Of a stretch of 64,000 nucleotides of DNA, positions 22,852 through 34,267 are shown piece by piece. This DNA comes from Acanthosoma haemorrhoidale (Eukaryota > Arthropoda > Insecta > Hemiptera > Acanthosomatidae). The translations under genes and the position numbers were made by a program. The stretch is taken from NCBI GenBank assembly GCA_930367205.1, contig OV884012.1, positions 52,907,239 to 52,971,238 on the forward strand. The letters run 5' to 3'. The notes beneath the pieces are model-generated. The model saw only the letters and a program-made list of their open reading frames with translations, was not told where the DNA came from and made no database searches. Every line of letters starts with the position of its first letter. Position 1 is the first letter of the stretch.

Positions 22852-25476
22852 CTAGAGTGTTCCAGCCACGACAGCGTCCTGCCATCGATGGGGGAACGGA
22901 GCGGGGGTTATAGTGTTAAACACCGGGTTTGTCAAATATTGTAATGAGTCGAAAAATTTGATATGTCTACGCTGGATGAATTCATCCACCGTAGGCAGCT
23001 CAAATATCTCATGCAGCTCACTGTTCCGTCGCTGCTCGAATGAAGTACCTCTGACCACTTTCATCAGTATACCGTTTTGGAATTGTTGGAGTTTCTTAGC
23101 TGTCGTATACGTCAGATAACGAAATAGCGGTGCACCATACAGCAGAGTAGGCCTGAGTATGCTCTTGTAGATCAGTAGCTTGAGTCGCAGTGATAGATTG
23201 GGGGAAGTCAATAAGTGCGTAAGCCGGTAAGACTTCATGCGTGTATGCTTCAACTTCTTTGCAAAATGGTTACTAAAATGGAGGTGTCTGTCCATTTTAA
23301 TTCCCAGATATACTAGGTCGTTGGCTGGTGAATTTTGCTTCGTTCCTACTATGTAACTAGTAGGGAGCGGGCTTTTTCCCTTTTGAAAAGAGAAAATTGC
23401 ACAGTCGGTCTTACCCGCGTTTACAGAGATATTGAGTCTCCCCAATCTCTCACTGATCTGGTTACAGGCTGCTTCAGCCTGTCTTAGAGCTACCTTGGCA
23501 CTCATGCTGCTGCTGTACACCGCTATGTCATCTGCGAAAGCAGTAACTGTGGTATTTTTGTAGCGGGCTCCGACAATCTCGGACGTGTATACGTTGAATA
23601 GTACAGGGGATAAGACGGCGCCTTGGGGTACTCCACAGGTCAGTGGCACAGCTTCGGAGAAGCTATCACCCACCCGCACCCGCAGCGATCTGTTTTTCAG
23701 GAAGCTAGCCAGAATTGAATATAGTTGTTCCGGGCATTCCCGGTCGCAGAGCATTTGACACAGTGTCCCGTGAGACACCGAGTCGAATGCTTGGGTGCAA
23801 TCAATGGAAATCATAGCCGTGGCTATGTTTCTATTCATGTTATGGCTAACTTCTGACTGCACCTTCAGAAGGGGGTGCTCTGCGCTCATACTGGATTGGA
23901 ATCCAGTCTGCTCTGGCGGAATGATATCATTTTCCGAGCAGTAATCTTTGAGATAATTCAAAAGAATTTTCTCAAAGATTTTCCCCATCTGTGGTAGCAG
24001 ACTGATCGGGTGGTAGTCGGCTGGGTGATCTCCACTTTTGGCTGGCTTCAGTAATGGAAACAAGATGGCTTGTTTCCATGTGTCAGGAAAGTACCGCAAT
24101 CTTATACAAGAGTTGTATAAGTTTGCTAGTTGTACTATCCCTCTCCTCGGCATTTGTTTGAGCAGCACTGTTTGTATCCCGTCGTGCCCTGGTGCTCGGT
24201 TGCCCTGACACCGGCGAAGAATCGCCTTGAGCTGCTTTGGTGATACAAACATGTTGTTCTGTTCAGCATCTACCGGAGGAGGGATGTGGTAGTATCCCGT
24301 CCTAGCCGTAATATCCCTAGCGTAATGGTCGGCCAGTTTTGTTGCCTGTTGCTCAGCAGTCAGAACATTGTCGCCTTCGTGAAGACGGACAGTGGCTGTC
24401 TTGCCTTTTGTAGTCTTCAACAATTTCCAAAACTTTCTGTGATCTCCGTGAGTGCTACGAAGTTTCTCATGCCACTGGGCTGTTTTCCAGAGTTTCATCA
24501 AGCCCCGGATTTGCGTTGTGAGAGAATTCACAACGACCTTGGCTTGCTGATCTCTCGTCCTGTACCATCTATTCTTCCAAGTATGGCGCAAGGCAATAAT
24601 TTTAAGAATGTGGTCTGGAGGTGGTCGCAGAGACGGTGGCATGGGAGTGTACTTCGGGATCGCGGTGTTTGCTGCGTCTATGATCACATCAGTTATGAAA
24701 GCTAGTTGAAGATCTACTTCCTCTTTCGTGCGGAGAACTGGCACTGTATGCAGGTTATGGTAAATCTGCGACCGGTACAGATCCCAGTCGGCACGACGGT
24801 AGTCGTATCTCGTGGGGCGAGGGGTCGCCACTTTACCATCCACTGCATACAGTACTGGCCTGTGGTCAGAGGTAATGAAGTCAAGGGCGGTGCAACTTGT
24901 GATACGGTGGGGTTGTTTTGTCAGTAGTAAGTCAATCGTCGATGTAGCCTGCGGGTTACCTCTTTGTCGAAAAGTAAAAGTCTGGGGGTGAACGACCGTG
25001 AATGGCGTTCTCAACAGGAGTCTCCCAGCCTTGTTCGTTACGGTGTTGTACCACATTGTGTGTCTCGCATTGAGATCTCCCACCACCCAGTGGTTAGATC
25101 TTTGCGCACATGCGTGTAGCAAGGCTGAGCACTGCTGTAGAGACGCGTACGGTCTTCTGTACAGGGCGGTAAGGTAAATGGGTCTCCCCAAATTTACCTT
25201 AACTGTCAAGTGGTGAAGCTTGGGATCAGTTGTAGTCAGTGGTGAAGCCACTGTCTTCCAATTAATGCCAAGGCGTATAGCAATTAAAACGCCTCCGTAA
25301 CCGTTAACTCTTTCAATGGCAGTTGAATAACCTTTAATGTGAAACGATTGTGTAGATACCCTAGTGTCTGTCAAAACTACAATATCTGGTCGGTAGAGAG
25401 CTAGCAGCACTTCTACCTCATCTATTTTGGTCAGGAGACCATCAACGTTAAAATTTAATACTTGGTAATCTACCAT
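22852..25476 (-). CDS. LINE A ORF2: endonuclease and reverse transcriptase
   Basis: The 874-residue protein has an APE-type endonuclease (about 1-220) and a reverse transcriptase (about 420-720), followed by a jockey-type C-terminus. Endonuclease landmarks are FNVDG (9-13), GDLNARH (133-139), STIDLLL (179-185) and SDHRPV (203-208). RT landmarks are ISLLPQMGK (491-499), SIDC with catalytic Asp559, CGVPQGAVLSPVLF (614-627) and FADD (647-650, Asp649/Asp650). The protein nicks DNA and copies its RNA at the nick. The start ATG overlaps the ORF1 stop by 7 nt, so translation is probably coupled. Two oddities are Asp37 where the family usually has Glu (the 'ET' motif), and His489 where Arg is usual before P-I-S-L. 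The length fits jockey elements (about 850-950). No RNase H domain is present, as expected for jockey. Confidence 0.95.
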   Translation of the reverse strand: MVDYQVLNFNVDGLLTKIDEVEVLLALYRPDIVVLTDTRVSTQSFHIKGYSTAIERVNGYGGVLIAIRLGINWKTVASPLTTTDPKLHHLTVKVNLGRPIYLTALYRRPYASLQQCSALLHACAQRSNHWVVGDLNARHTMWYNTVTNKAGRLLLRTPFTVVHPQTFTFRQRGNPQATSTIDLLLTKQPHRITSCTALDFITSDHRPVLYAVDGKVATPRPTRYDYRRADWDLYRSQIYHNLHTVPVLRTKEEVDLQLAFITDVIIDAANTAIPKYTPMPPSLRPPPDHILKIIALRHTWKNRWYRTRDQQAKVVVNSLTTQIRGLMKLWKTAQWHEKLRSTHGDHRKFWKLLKTTKGKTATVRLHEGDNVLTAEQQATKLADHYARDITARTGYYHIPPPVDAEQNNMFVSPKQLKAILRRCQGNRAPGHDGIQTVLLKQMPRRGIVQLANLYNSCIRLRYFPDTWKQAILFPLLKPAKSGDHPADYHPISLLPQMGKIFEKILLNYLKDYCSENDIIPPEQTGFQSSMSAEHPLLKVQSEVSHNMNRNIATAMISIDCTQAFDSVSHGTLCQMLCDRECPEQLYSILASFLKNRSLRVRVGDSFSEAVPLTCGVPQGAVLSPVLFNVYTSEIVGARYKNTTVTAFADDIAVYSSSMSAKVALRQAEAACNQISERLGRLNISVNAGKTDCAIFSFQKGKSPLPTSYIVGTKQNSPANDLVYLGIKMDRHLHFSNHFAKKLKHTRMKSYRLTHLLTSPNLSLRLKLLIYKSILRPTLLYGAPLFRYLTYTTAKKLQQFQNGILMKVVRGTSFEQRRNSELHEIFELPTVDEFIQRRHIKFFDSLQYLTNPVFNTITPAPFPHRWQDAVVAGTL

Positions 25477-26750
25477 TGTTGATGTTTACCAGATATCATA
25501 GCCATGAGCATTTGGCTACAGAAGTCTACTAGGGCAGTTACCCATTTCGGTGCGCATTCAAGGTCTTTACGCTGGTCGTTTGTAAGAAACTTAAGCCTAG
25601 GATCTAAGTACTCACAATTGTTATTTTCCGGAGTGTCCTGCGAAGTTCTGGGGGCAGTTCTCGACGTGGAGGGGGCAGCTCTCGACGTGGAGGCGGCTGC
25701 TCTCGTCTTCGAAGGATGAGCCGTTTCTTCATCTCTGGCTTGAAAGAGCTTGAAGAGCGGGTTCTGCCAGGCAGGTACAGATGGCGGTGGAGCAGGTCTC
25801 GTTAGTGGCACGTCTTGGCGGCTCCTCTTCTGCTGGGGCTGCACTCTGTCGGGGGCCGGTCTCACTCTGGCTAGGAGCTTCTTCCTTTCCTCACAGCCTC
25901 TGTACGAGGCGGGATGTGCCTCGCCGCAGTTCGAACACTTTAGCGGGGCCGTCTCATTCCTGGGGCACAGCGCCACCTCGTGAGGTCCTGCACATCTAAC
26001 ACATTTAAGTTTCTTGCCACAGTGGTTCTTTGTGTGGCCGAACTCTTGACATCTAAAGCATTGAGGGGCGCCTCTCTGTTCCTTGAACGTCACTACACGA
26101 ACTATGACGTGGTTGATGGCACGTACCTTTTTCATGGCGTTCAGGGTGACGCTCGCATTTGCTGTTACTAGGACTGGCGAAATATCTTCTTTTCGTCCTG
26201 TTGGGTCACTTTTTCGGAGTCTTCTCACATCAACTACTCCTGGTACGGCATCCACTATCGTGGATTTGATTTCTTCAATGTCCTCCTGGACATCCAAGCC
26301 AAGAATAAGATACTTCTTATTCTTGGTGCCGCCTCTCGGGGCGAAAGTGTGGAATTCTTTTCCACCTGTCTGGAGCAGTTTTAAAATTTTTGCTCTTTCC
26401 TCCTCGAGCTCGGGATAAATAGTTACGCCCTCCTTCGTCTTCCTGAGGGCGAATTTGTTTATGTTTGCTCCTTTGAGCATCTGAGTTAAAATTGTTGTTG
26501 TTTCACCGGAAACGACAACAGGCGGCGGCTTCTTTGGTGCCTGAGTCAAAGGATTTGGGCTTTCCGGTGACTCAGTGGCCAAAGCCTGAAATTTATTTCC
26601 GACCTTCGTCGGGTTTTTCGCCTTTGTAGGCCTTCGTACCTTTACAGTGATTTTTGGAAAGGTAAAATCTTCTTCACTATCCGATTCCTGTGTCGGTGAA
26701 GCCGACCGCTTCCGCGAACTATCGGTCTCCATTTCCATACTTCCGAACAT
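25470..26750 (-). CDS. LINE A ORF1: gag-like nucleic-acid-binding protein
   Basis: The 426-residue protein has a charged, Ser/Pro-rich N-terminus (1-80), a globular region of the type found before zinc knuckles in jockey ORF1 (about 140-225), and three CCHC/CCHC-like knuckles (Cys231-Cys244, Cys250-Cys262, Cys272-Cys286). A Pro/Arg- and Ser/Thr/Ala-rich tail with TSRTAP-type repeats follows. It should coat the element RNA and carry it to the nucleus. The first ATG (26750) is 28 nt from the element end, and Met5 is a possible alternative. There are no breaks, so the element could be autonomous. Confidence 0.93.
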   Translation of the reverse strand: MFGSMEMETDSSRKRSASPTQESDSEEDFTFPKITVKVRRPTKAKNPTKVGNKFQALATESPESPNPLTQAPKKPPPVVVSGETTTILTQMLKGANINKFALRKTKEGVTIYPELEEERAKILKLLQTGGKEFHTFAPRGGTKNKKYLILGLDVQEDIEEIKSTIVDAVPGVVDVRRLRKSDPTGRKEDISPVLVTANASVTLNAMKKVRAINHVIVRVVTFKEQRGAPQCFRCQEFGHTKNHCGKKLKCVRCAGPHEVALCPRNETAPLKCSNCGEAHPASYRGCEERKKLLARVRPAPDRVQPQQKRSRQDVPLTRPAPPPSVPAWQNPLFKLFQARDEETAHPSKTRAAASTSRAAPSTSRTAPRTSQDTPENNNCEYLDPRLKFLTNDQRKDLECAPKWVTALVDFCSQMLMAMISGKHQQW

Positions 26751-26788
26751 ATTTTGGACTTGTAATATGTTCCCTCTCTCAGTATGTT

Positions 26789-28579
26789 ACTTCATACTGT
26801 GTGATTATATGTATCATAGTTAAAAGACCGAAGAAATATTGTGATTTTTTTCAACGTTGGTACTTTATTTAGGTTTTCGCTGCCGTCTTCTCCAGGTTTT
26901 TCCATCGCCCACTTTATAGTTAGTCCACAGGTTTAGAGGAATTCTTCAGAGCAGTTTGGTGACCTACTAAATCATTGGGTCTCTCCCCTTCTAATAATAC
27001 AGCGATTTTACTTGGAATGATTTTCGAGGGTGAGTATATACTTTTAGAAACCTTTTCAAATTTCCAAGCAGACGACATTTTTAATAATATCAGACCAAAA
27101 TCAACGCTCTTTCATAGATACATATGCTGTCACAATTTTACGGTAGCTATATAGAAAAATAACTAGAGGATGGTTCCTATAATTTATATAAAGTATTGTA
27201 ATTTTTTTGAGAGAGTGTTGCTTAGGAGTGCTACAAAACTCGGGTCGAAGGCCAGATTTTCAATACATCTTTTTTAAGGCTCGTTTCACACGATATCATG
27301 AATTAAGGAGCATTAAAAAATAGTGTCTTTTAAAAATTATTATTTGATGGATTCTAAGCTCATCAGACAAATATTGATTGTCTTATATTATTTACTAACT
27401 CATGAAAACCCGAGGGGCAGAACCCTGTAGTTTTATAAAACAGGGAAAGTAATACAAATTTGAAGGTCAAACAGTATTATATTAAAGTTGGCTGAATTCT
27501 ACAATAAATTATAGCACGTTTAGTCTTAATAAATCCGGTTTAAAGTGTTCATAAAACCTGACACATTTTCGCTAATTAGGGTTTTGTTGTTTTTTTTCAA
27601 AATCAAAAACCCTTATGTTTCACCTATACCTGTCTGTTCTCGAAAAATCTCCCTGCTCGACATATACACATGAAGTTTAATTTTGAGATTCCATTTGATT
27701 ACCCGACGATATGAAAACGATTTTTAACTCAATAAAACATGATTTAGGGTTGGTTTAATTATAAATTATAATTATTAATTAATTTAGAAATCAATAATAA
27801 TTATTTTTCTGTCAAATTAATAGTAACTGTGTTGTTTTTTTTTGTTTTTTTAGAGCTGTGATTACACTTTAATGAAGCTGTCATCATATTCGCACCTTCA
27901 AGTCAACCTGAGTTTCACAAAGAGAATGGATATTATGGAAATTACTTTTACCATTTAATGCCCAGCTGGTCCTAAAAATATAACCAGCCCAATGGTAAAT
28001 TACCATAATTAATTACTTGGTAATTAAACAAAACCTATTATGGTAGTTATCGTATCCCTGATAATTGTTTTATACTCTCGAACTGTAGTCACACAAAGAG
28101 GCGAAATAGTTTTATTCTGATATGGAACCGCTCATGCTAAAAATAAAAATAATCGTATGAAAAATATCGTGACATAAAACTAAGTATAAAATTTAATAAT
28201 TACTGTTTAAAAAAATAAATTCTTTTTTTAGCATGTTGTGTAGGGCGTCAAATTAAAGAGCTGGACTTGCCGATAAAGAATATGTGTACAATGGTGATTG
28301 TTTAGCAGATCATTAAATTAAAAAAAAAAAATTGTTTTCGTTGGTTATACCTAACAACTCAATTTTTGACGAATGATGACTTCAATGATGCCTTTCCTGC
28401 CCTTTTGTTTGGTTTTTTTGAGAATAAGATATACGCTTGTAAACATGACTAAAATTTTAGTCTTAATGTTCCTTTTAACTAAGAAAAATAATTGATTTAC
28501 GCATCACTAAGGGCCTTAACAATATATTTTCTTTTAAATGTTTAAAGGAAAGTTACAGTTCACACTTGGAGAGTTGATA
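26789..28579. other. AT-rich intergenic DNA
   Basis: No gene is visible. An imperfect palindrome at about 27948-28015 (ACCATTTAATGCCCAGCTGGT against ACCAGCCCAATGGTAAAT) could be a small foldback element, but no target duplication was found. Confidence 0.45.
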
Positions 28580-28676
28580 CGAGGGTGGTCTGAAAAGTTT
28601 CCGAACTAACAAAGCTTTTATTTATTTTATTATCATCTTCATGTTGAGGTCGGAAACTTTTCAAACCACCTGTGTA
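28578..28676. mobile_element. Short mariner-type MITE (95 bp) with TA ends
   Basis: A 25-bp terminal inverted repeat, CGAGGGTGGTCTGAAAAGTT... on the left and the complement of ...AACTTTTCAAACCACCTGTG on the right, encloses about 45 AT-rich bases. It is flanked by TA at 28578-28579 and 28675-28676. Termini with CGAGG-GT-TGAAAAGT and TA duplication are typical of mariner elements. It has no coding capacity, so it would need a transposase in trans. TIR mismatches indicate moderate age. Confidence 0.8.
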
Positions 28677-29758
28677 CTGCTGTGTGCGATCTCGAAGTGG
28701 TGAGATAAGCATTATGCTATCTCTTTTCCTAAAATAATAAAGCGTTTATATTAGAAATACTCCACCAAATTAGAGCCCAGCGCTAAGGCAGGCCTGCTAC
28801 TAAAATATAGTTGAAATTGCCGGATAATGAGATGGACGAGAATAAACGAATGTCCTAACCGCTGTTAATTGGTGACCGAGGGGGCGGGAAGAGGGAGACA
28901 GAGGGATGGAAGACTGAAGGGGAGGTAATTTAGGTTTTAGAAGAGACAGCCGGAGGGTGGGTTATAATTGCGGTTGCTACAAAAGATCTCGGACAAAGGC
29001 TGTGCCTCGGGCACCTCTGCCCGTTAGTTAGCTAGTCGATGGACTCTATCTCTTCTTATTAATGACGGTGGTTCTGCTAGGGGTGGGTGGTTCTTCTGAG
29101 GGTGGTTCACCCTTAACATCTCCTGTAACATAAGGGAGGGAGAAATAAATGGAGTGTGTGACTTTAGTTAATTACTAGATTCATTGGGTAAAACTACATC
29201 TCAAGTTAGCTGTCAATAATGTCCATATTTACCGCATTTGTACTATGTTTAAACCATCGATAGAAAAAAAACAATGAAATGTTTCTGTATGTAGTTTTAA
29301 AAGCTCTGCAAATTGTAATTTATCCTTCCAGAAATGATCTCATTATAATTAGTGTATTTTCTTTTATTTAAATTATAATCTTACTAACATGACAATTTTA
29401 TTACTTATTCGAAATTATTCCAAAAATGTAGGCTACTTAGGAAAACTAAGGTCATTTTGAATTTTGACTATATTTAGTATGCTTTATTTATAATGATTTG
29501 GTATATATTATGGTTACTGATAACATAATCATAAATTATTTAATTGTTTTTATGATTCCTTACACCAGTTATAAATTAAAATGTTATTTATAGTGTTCGA
29601 TTACATATTGAATAAAATATAAATAAATACTTTGTAACAAAGGAGACGAGGTGAAAGTTTCAACTAATTTAATTAATATAGTTTAGCTATTAATTTGGTT
29701 TTAACGTAGAAATAAATAAATTATTCAACAATTATTAATTAATGATTAATATACAGGT
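28677..29758. other. Intergenic DNA
   Basis: No gene is seen. The stretch 28840-29130 is purine-rich (GGGCGGGAAGAGGGAGACAG) and unlike its AT-rich surroundings, but it carries no motif that I can name. Confidence 0.4.
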
Positions 29759-29830
29759 GGCCGCTTGGTCTAGGGGTATGATTCCTGCTTTGGGTGCAGG
29801 AGGTCCCGGGTTCAAATCCCGGAGCGGCCC
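29759..29830 (+). tRNA. tRNA-Pro: tRNA-Pro (UGG), intact
   Basis: Identical in all 72 positions to the copies at 60-131 and 22358-22429. It is followed by GTTAATTTTTTTT, a strong RNA polymerase III terminator. The flanks do not resemble those of the other copies, so the family is not simply a recent segmental duplication. Confidence 0.97.
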
Positions 29831-30536
29831 GTTAATTTTTTTTAATTTACATCTACATCTTGACAAGGTTTAGCACAATGGGGGGACGTTATATTCCTAA
29901 AATCAATGATAATTGGTGATAATCCTCCACTATTGCAAAAAGAAACTAAAATATCTTTATATAATATTCAACTGACGAGGCACTGAAGTTGATGATCATG
30001 TATAAATTAATAAAATTAAGTTTTTATTGTCATTTTTAAAATAAAAAATAGAACAATAGATTTTAAGTTAAATAGAAATCTTACTCGAAATGAAACTTAA
30101 AACTTTAGTTTCACAAAAAAAGTTGACATGATGGAATTTATCCCAGTTTTAGTAACTAAAAATCTATGCGGTTTTTCAGTTGCAGACCTGTGTTATTCAA
30201 CTGATTTTTTCCCTCCTCGTATAAATAGTCACAATTCGTTTACTCTTCATTTTGTTATTGAAATCATTGCACAAACGTAGCAGGCTTCTAATTAGAACAA
30301 AATGTTTACAGAAACATCGTCGAGTTCTGTATTTATGAATCACCTAAAGACTAACCTAATCACCTGTCACATTTGGGATAGTTATTTCTGGTTTATTTAT
30401 CAAATGTCTACAACTTATTTTGTATGAAGCACCACTTTGTACCACCACTCTGTAGTTAAATTGCAGTCTTTACGAGAACACCAATTTATGGTGATAATAC
30501 GAACAAAGACGCACTTTCTAACATCCTTTTTTTTTT
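29831..30536. other. AT-rich intergenic DNA
   Basis: No open frame or RNA gene could be supported here. Confidence 0.5.
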
Positions 30537-30815
30537 TTCTGTAGCTTGGCTACATTTTATACAATTTCTAACAATTCCACACTGTAATTTGCGATTGTTA
30601 CAAAAGTATTGAGTTCATTATACATTTATTGTCTATACGCGTTTAAAAAGTGATGGGGCTCACCTTATGAATCATAAAACTTAAAACTAACTTACATCTA
30701 ACAAACAAAATCTCAACCTGATTTTTCACGACAGTCTGTTGCCATCGATGCAGGAAGGGTGGTGGGGTCATAGATAGATCGGGTAGTGTTAAACACTAGG
30801 TTTGTAAGATATGAA
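30537..30815 (-). mobile_element. 5'-truncated LINE A-related 3' end
   Basis: The poly(T) run at 30537-30548 is the tail of a minus-strand element. It is followed by the 3' UTR with the hairpin (30649-30665) and then the last codons of ORF2. The segment TGCCATCGATGCAGGAAGG and GTGTTAAACACTAGGTTTGT aligns with the ORF2 end of LINE A (TGCCATCGATGGGGGAACGG; GTGTTAAACACCGGGTTTGT). Homology stops at about 30815. The coding remnant is broken. Confidence 0.8.
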
Positions 30816-33384
30816 TATATATAAAAAATATATTCAACAACATCCCATTTTACGCTTAATATGATTAGGTTAAAGCGGAAAGTAAGAAAATAAAGAATCT
30901 TAATTGCATTTATAATGAGCATTAAATTAAATTAAAGGTAATACATTTCGTAGAGTAAAATGTTTGTTGGTTATAAATCCTAATTAAGCTACGATTCTAT
31001 GTCTGAACTGCCAAAATGAAGGGTATAGTTAACTATTGATGTAACAGAATTTTGGCCTGTAATAAAAAGGATAGTTATTTGCTAAAATCAAATTGGGAAA
31101 AGTATATATTCTCAGTTCAACTAGTTTTACTCTGTCATAAAAGTAGCTATAAAAAAGTGCAAAAACTACAATAAAAATCGCCTAGTTTAATTACAACTGA
31201 AAAAGAAAAACTATTCATGACTACATTGGTTGACTAAGGAACCAGGTTAAGAACTAATAACATGAGTTGCATAACATTTTACTCGGCCTTGGCATTTTAG
31301 AAATGTCCCTTGAATATTTAATTTAATGAGAAGAAAGTAGGGCGTCACTGAAACCTACTTTCAATATCCAGTTACGCCTACTCACTTTCAGACATAATTG
31401 TGGAAATATCAATTATATATGCACGTCTTAATGTGATAAAAAAATATATTGTTTTCAATCATATAAGTCCTAAATTTGATATGAGCACCTTATGTTTTTA
31501 TTTTCAAATTGTAGGGAAATAACCATGGTTTGATTAATGATAAAAAGCATGACTCGGTGGTCTTGGGCCATATTTTTGGAATTTTGGGTTAGGGTAAAAA
31601 TCCCCTACTTGCACTATTTTTTGTCAGCTTTGGTATTTAATTTGAATGTCATATAATTTTTAATAATCTTTGTATATATATTTTAAATATTTATTAAAAT
31701 TATAATTCTTTATTTTTAAATTATTTTAGAGTGTTCCACAGTTTTGGTCGTTGTGATTATTATTATTTGGGGTAATTATTCCTATAATGCATGATAATTT
31801 ATTGCATAGCAATTATTGTTATCACTGCTATTTTGATTTTGTATAAATTTATTCGATTACATACATAGACCATTCGCTATTATTTATTAGTTAAGTATAT
31901 TCATAATAAATAGTTGGTGAATTCCAGAATTCATTTAATTAATATGAACGTTCTTCATGAATGATTAAGCAATTTAATAAATCTTTGCTTTATGTATTAA
32001 AGCCAATGTATTTGTATTAACTAAAATGAATAAAGAAAGATTATATTGCCAAGTATTAAAAATAAAGATATGTTTTTAGTCATAAAAAATAGTAACATAT
32101 TGATGTACAAATAATATATTATTATTTAGCTGAAAGAAGATGCGACTAGACAAGGGATTTGCATAGTGTAATAATCGGAGCCAGAGATTGAACAATAATA
32201 TTGAAATTTCCCCAGTGAATACTGACTGATTTGAATGCAATCAAGTCACAATTCATATTCCATGTTCATTCGTTGAACCTGAGCTGCATCCATTCCCATT
32301 TTCCACTGTTGGACATTATCCTTTGATTTTTGTACCAAGTATGTAAACTTTTTGATTCGGTTTTATGTTTTATTTGTTGTTACTGATTATGTCTTGTAAA
32401 ATGACAAAATCTGTTTTTTAAAAATATGTTTTTTTTCGATCGGGGATCTTTTTATTTGGTTCAAGCTATAGAAATATATTAATTATTAGCTATTTTCACA
32501 TTCACAAGGAAATTGATGACAGTAAATTTAGTAGACTTTGTAAAGGTATTTGAATTAATATGCAATTTTCTTGATGGTCAGTGATGTTCAAGACCTTTTA
32601 ATACCAAGTGCCTACGAGCGAAGTGAGAAAATTAACAATCTTGGAGTAACTACCTGCTGGGAGTATGAGGAACAGACCCCGTCCAGAAGATAGGACATTG
32701 TATGTACTTCCGTAATTGAACATCTTTTGTTTCTCTAATGCACCACTCTTAAGTACGAGCGAGTAGATTTCATTCAACCTCCAGGCGGAGGATGGAGAGA
32801 ACAGAATGCAACATAGTAACACCATCCAACATGAACTAACCACGTTTATCAATGCATCTAACCCCAACTAAGCCCACCTAAACTTGAATCAAAGTTCATC
32901 CCTGACTTCATTCATCCCTTCAGATTCACCTTTTCTTCAGTCACTCTGTATATCTATTTATTTTTATCATGTCTCAAACCATGAAGTTGTTGTTAACATA
33001 AAAAGCTCCTGTCTTGGCCAACCCTAACCTTAGTTTTCATCATCATCTTGTATCTCTTGTGTTTTTCTTCATTTCTTCAATTATAGTTTACTTTACCTTA
33101 AGACCTATAGTCCACTCAATAATTAATTTCAGTTCTCATTTTTCACATAACTTACCAGCTCCTAAACCTCACTTTTTTAGATCTTTGGGTAATATTTAGC
33201 TCCTAATAAATTACCGAGATCGAACAAAATTGATATTTCGGACTACGATAAACATTAATTAATAATTGATCCACCAGACAAGGATCTATTATATTTCATT
33301 CATTTAAACCTATTTAAGTAGAAGGGAGGGTATCAAACCCTTCTGCCATTTGGGCAACTACAATTTATTTCATTCCCTAAATAA
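30816..33384. other. AT-rich intergenic DNA, no gene recognised
   Basis: Open frames of 89 codons (32598-32867, minus) and 61 codons (33014-33199, plus) have low-complexity or hydrophobic translations, without a motif that I recognise. Confidence 0.45.
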
Positions 33385-33612
33385 TTTTTTTTTTCTTTCA
33401 TAGCCCCTTTAAATTTACAGATAATTATATATAATTATAGATCCTCAGGCGAATCTATTTACAAATTATTTTTTATTTCCTGTACCAACGCTACATTATA
33501 TACAGGATTTGTTATTTTATAAAAATTATATAATGAATAAACAAGTATAATGATATACATTATACATGGCTGACTAAACTGACTAATAAAGGTGATGGGG
33601 CTCACCTTTTTG
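33385..33612 (-). mobile_element. LINE 3' end with conserved hairpin (minus strand)
   Basis: A T run (33385-33394) is followed by a 3' UTR whose start (CTTTCATAGCCCC...TTAAATTTACAGATAATTAT) is shared with the copy at 33911. The hairpin AGGTGATGGGGCTCACCT is at 33590-33607. No coding part can be recognised. It is a subfamily distinct from LINE A that shares the hairpin. Confidence 0.65.
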
Positions 33613-33910
33613 ACTAAATAAATTGAATTTATTTGATTTATTTATTTAATGACTTAAACTACTTGATTTGATTATTCCATCAAACTCTGAGCGTACTGCA
33701 TTGGCGTAAAGTTATAATAAAATACAATTGATTAATATTGGTCCGTCAACTTGTCTGTCAAACCCCTTTTTGTGACCGTGGACAAAGCTACAGCCAATTT
33801 GCATTTGTTATTTCTATTATATTATAAATTTGATATTATAATGTTACACTTATTTATTTTACCAAAAAAATGTTTACATAATACTACTATTATTAAATAT
33901 ACAATGATAC

Positions 33911-34065
33911 TTTTTTTTTTTTTTTCCTTTCTTTCATAGCCCCGTTAAATTTACAGATAATTATAGATCCTCTATCTATTTACAAATGATTTTTGTATTT
34001 CCTGTATCATCGCTACACTATATACTGGTTTTGTTACTATTATTAAACTCTCTCATTTACTTTAT
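33911..34065 (-). mobile_element. Second copy of the same LINE 3' end, shorter
   Basis: A T run (33911-33925) is followed by CTTTCATAGCCCCGTTAAA and then ATTTACAAAT...TATTTCCTGTA-CA-CGCTACA-TATATAC, parallel to 33385-33525. The copy ends before the hairpin. Two copies in the same orientation 520 bp apart may be independent insertions. Confidence 0.6.
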
Positions 34066-34073
34066 GCGGCGAG

Positions 34074-34225
<152 letters not shown>

Positions 34226-34267
34226 TCCTTCTCAAAAATTCAAGTTGTGCATTGATTTTAAGCTTAT

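Larger units (their letters stand above)
22534..26788 (-). mobile_element. LINE A: near full-length jockey-like LINE with TSD
   Basis: The element proper is 22542-26778 on the minus strand: a short 5' leader (28 nt before the first ATG), ORF1, ORF2 overlapping by 7 nt, a 3' UTR of about 290 nt and a poly(A) tail (plus-strand T run 22542-22566). The 8-10 bp word TCAGTATG(TT) flanks it at 22534-22543 and 26779-26788. Both ORFs are open, and a truncated copy at 19548-19762 has the same 3' UTR, so the family has moved recently. The leader is short, so loss of a few 5' bases cannot be excluded. The 3' UTR includes an A/C-rich stretch (AAACAAAACAAACT repeats on the plus strand, 22786-22830). Confidence 0.95.

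Noticed and set aside
24286..26418. Plus-strand frames opposite LINE A ORFs
   Set aside because: They are antisense shadows of ORF1 and ORF2 without recognisable domains.
27938..28020. Imperfect palindrome considered as a MITE
   Set aside because: The arms match only in part and no flanking duplication is evident.
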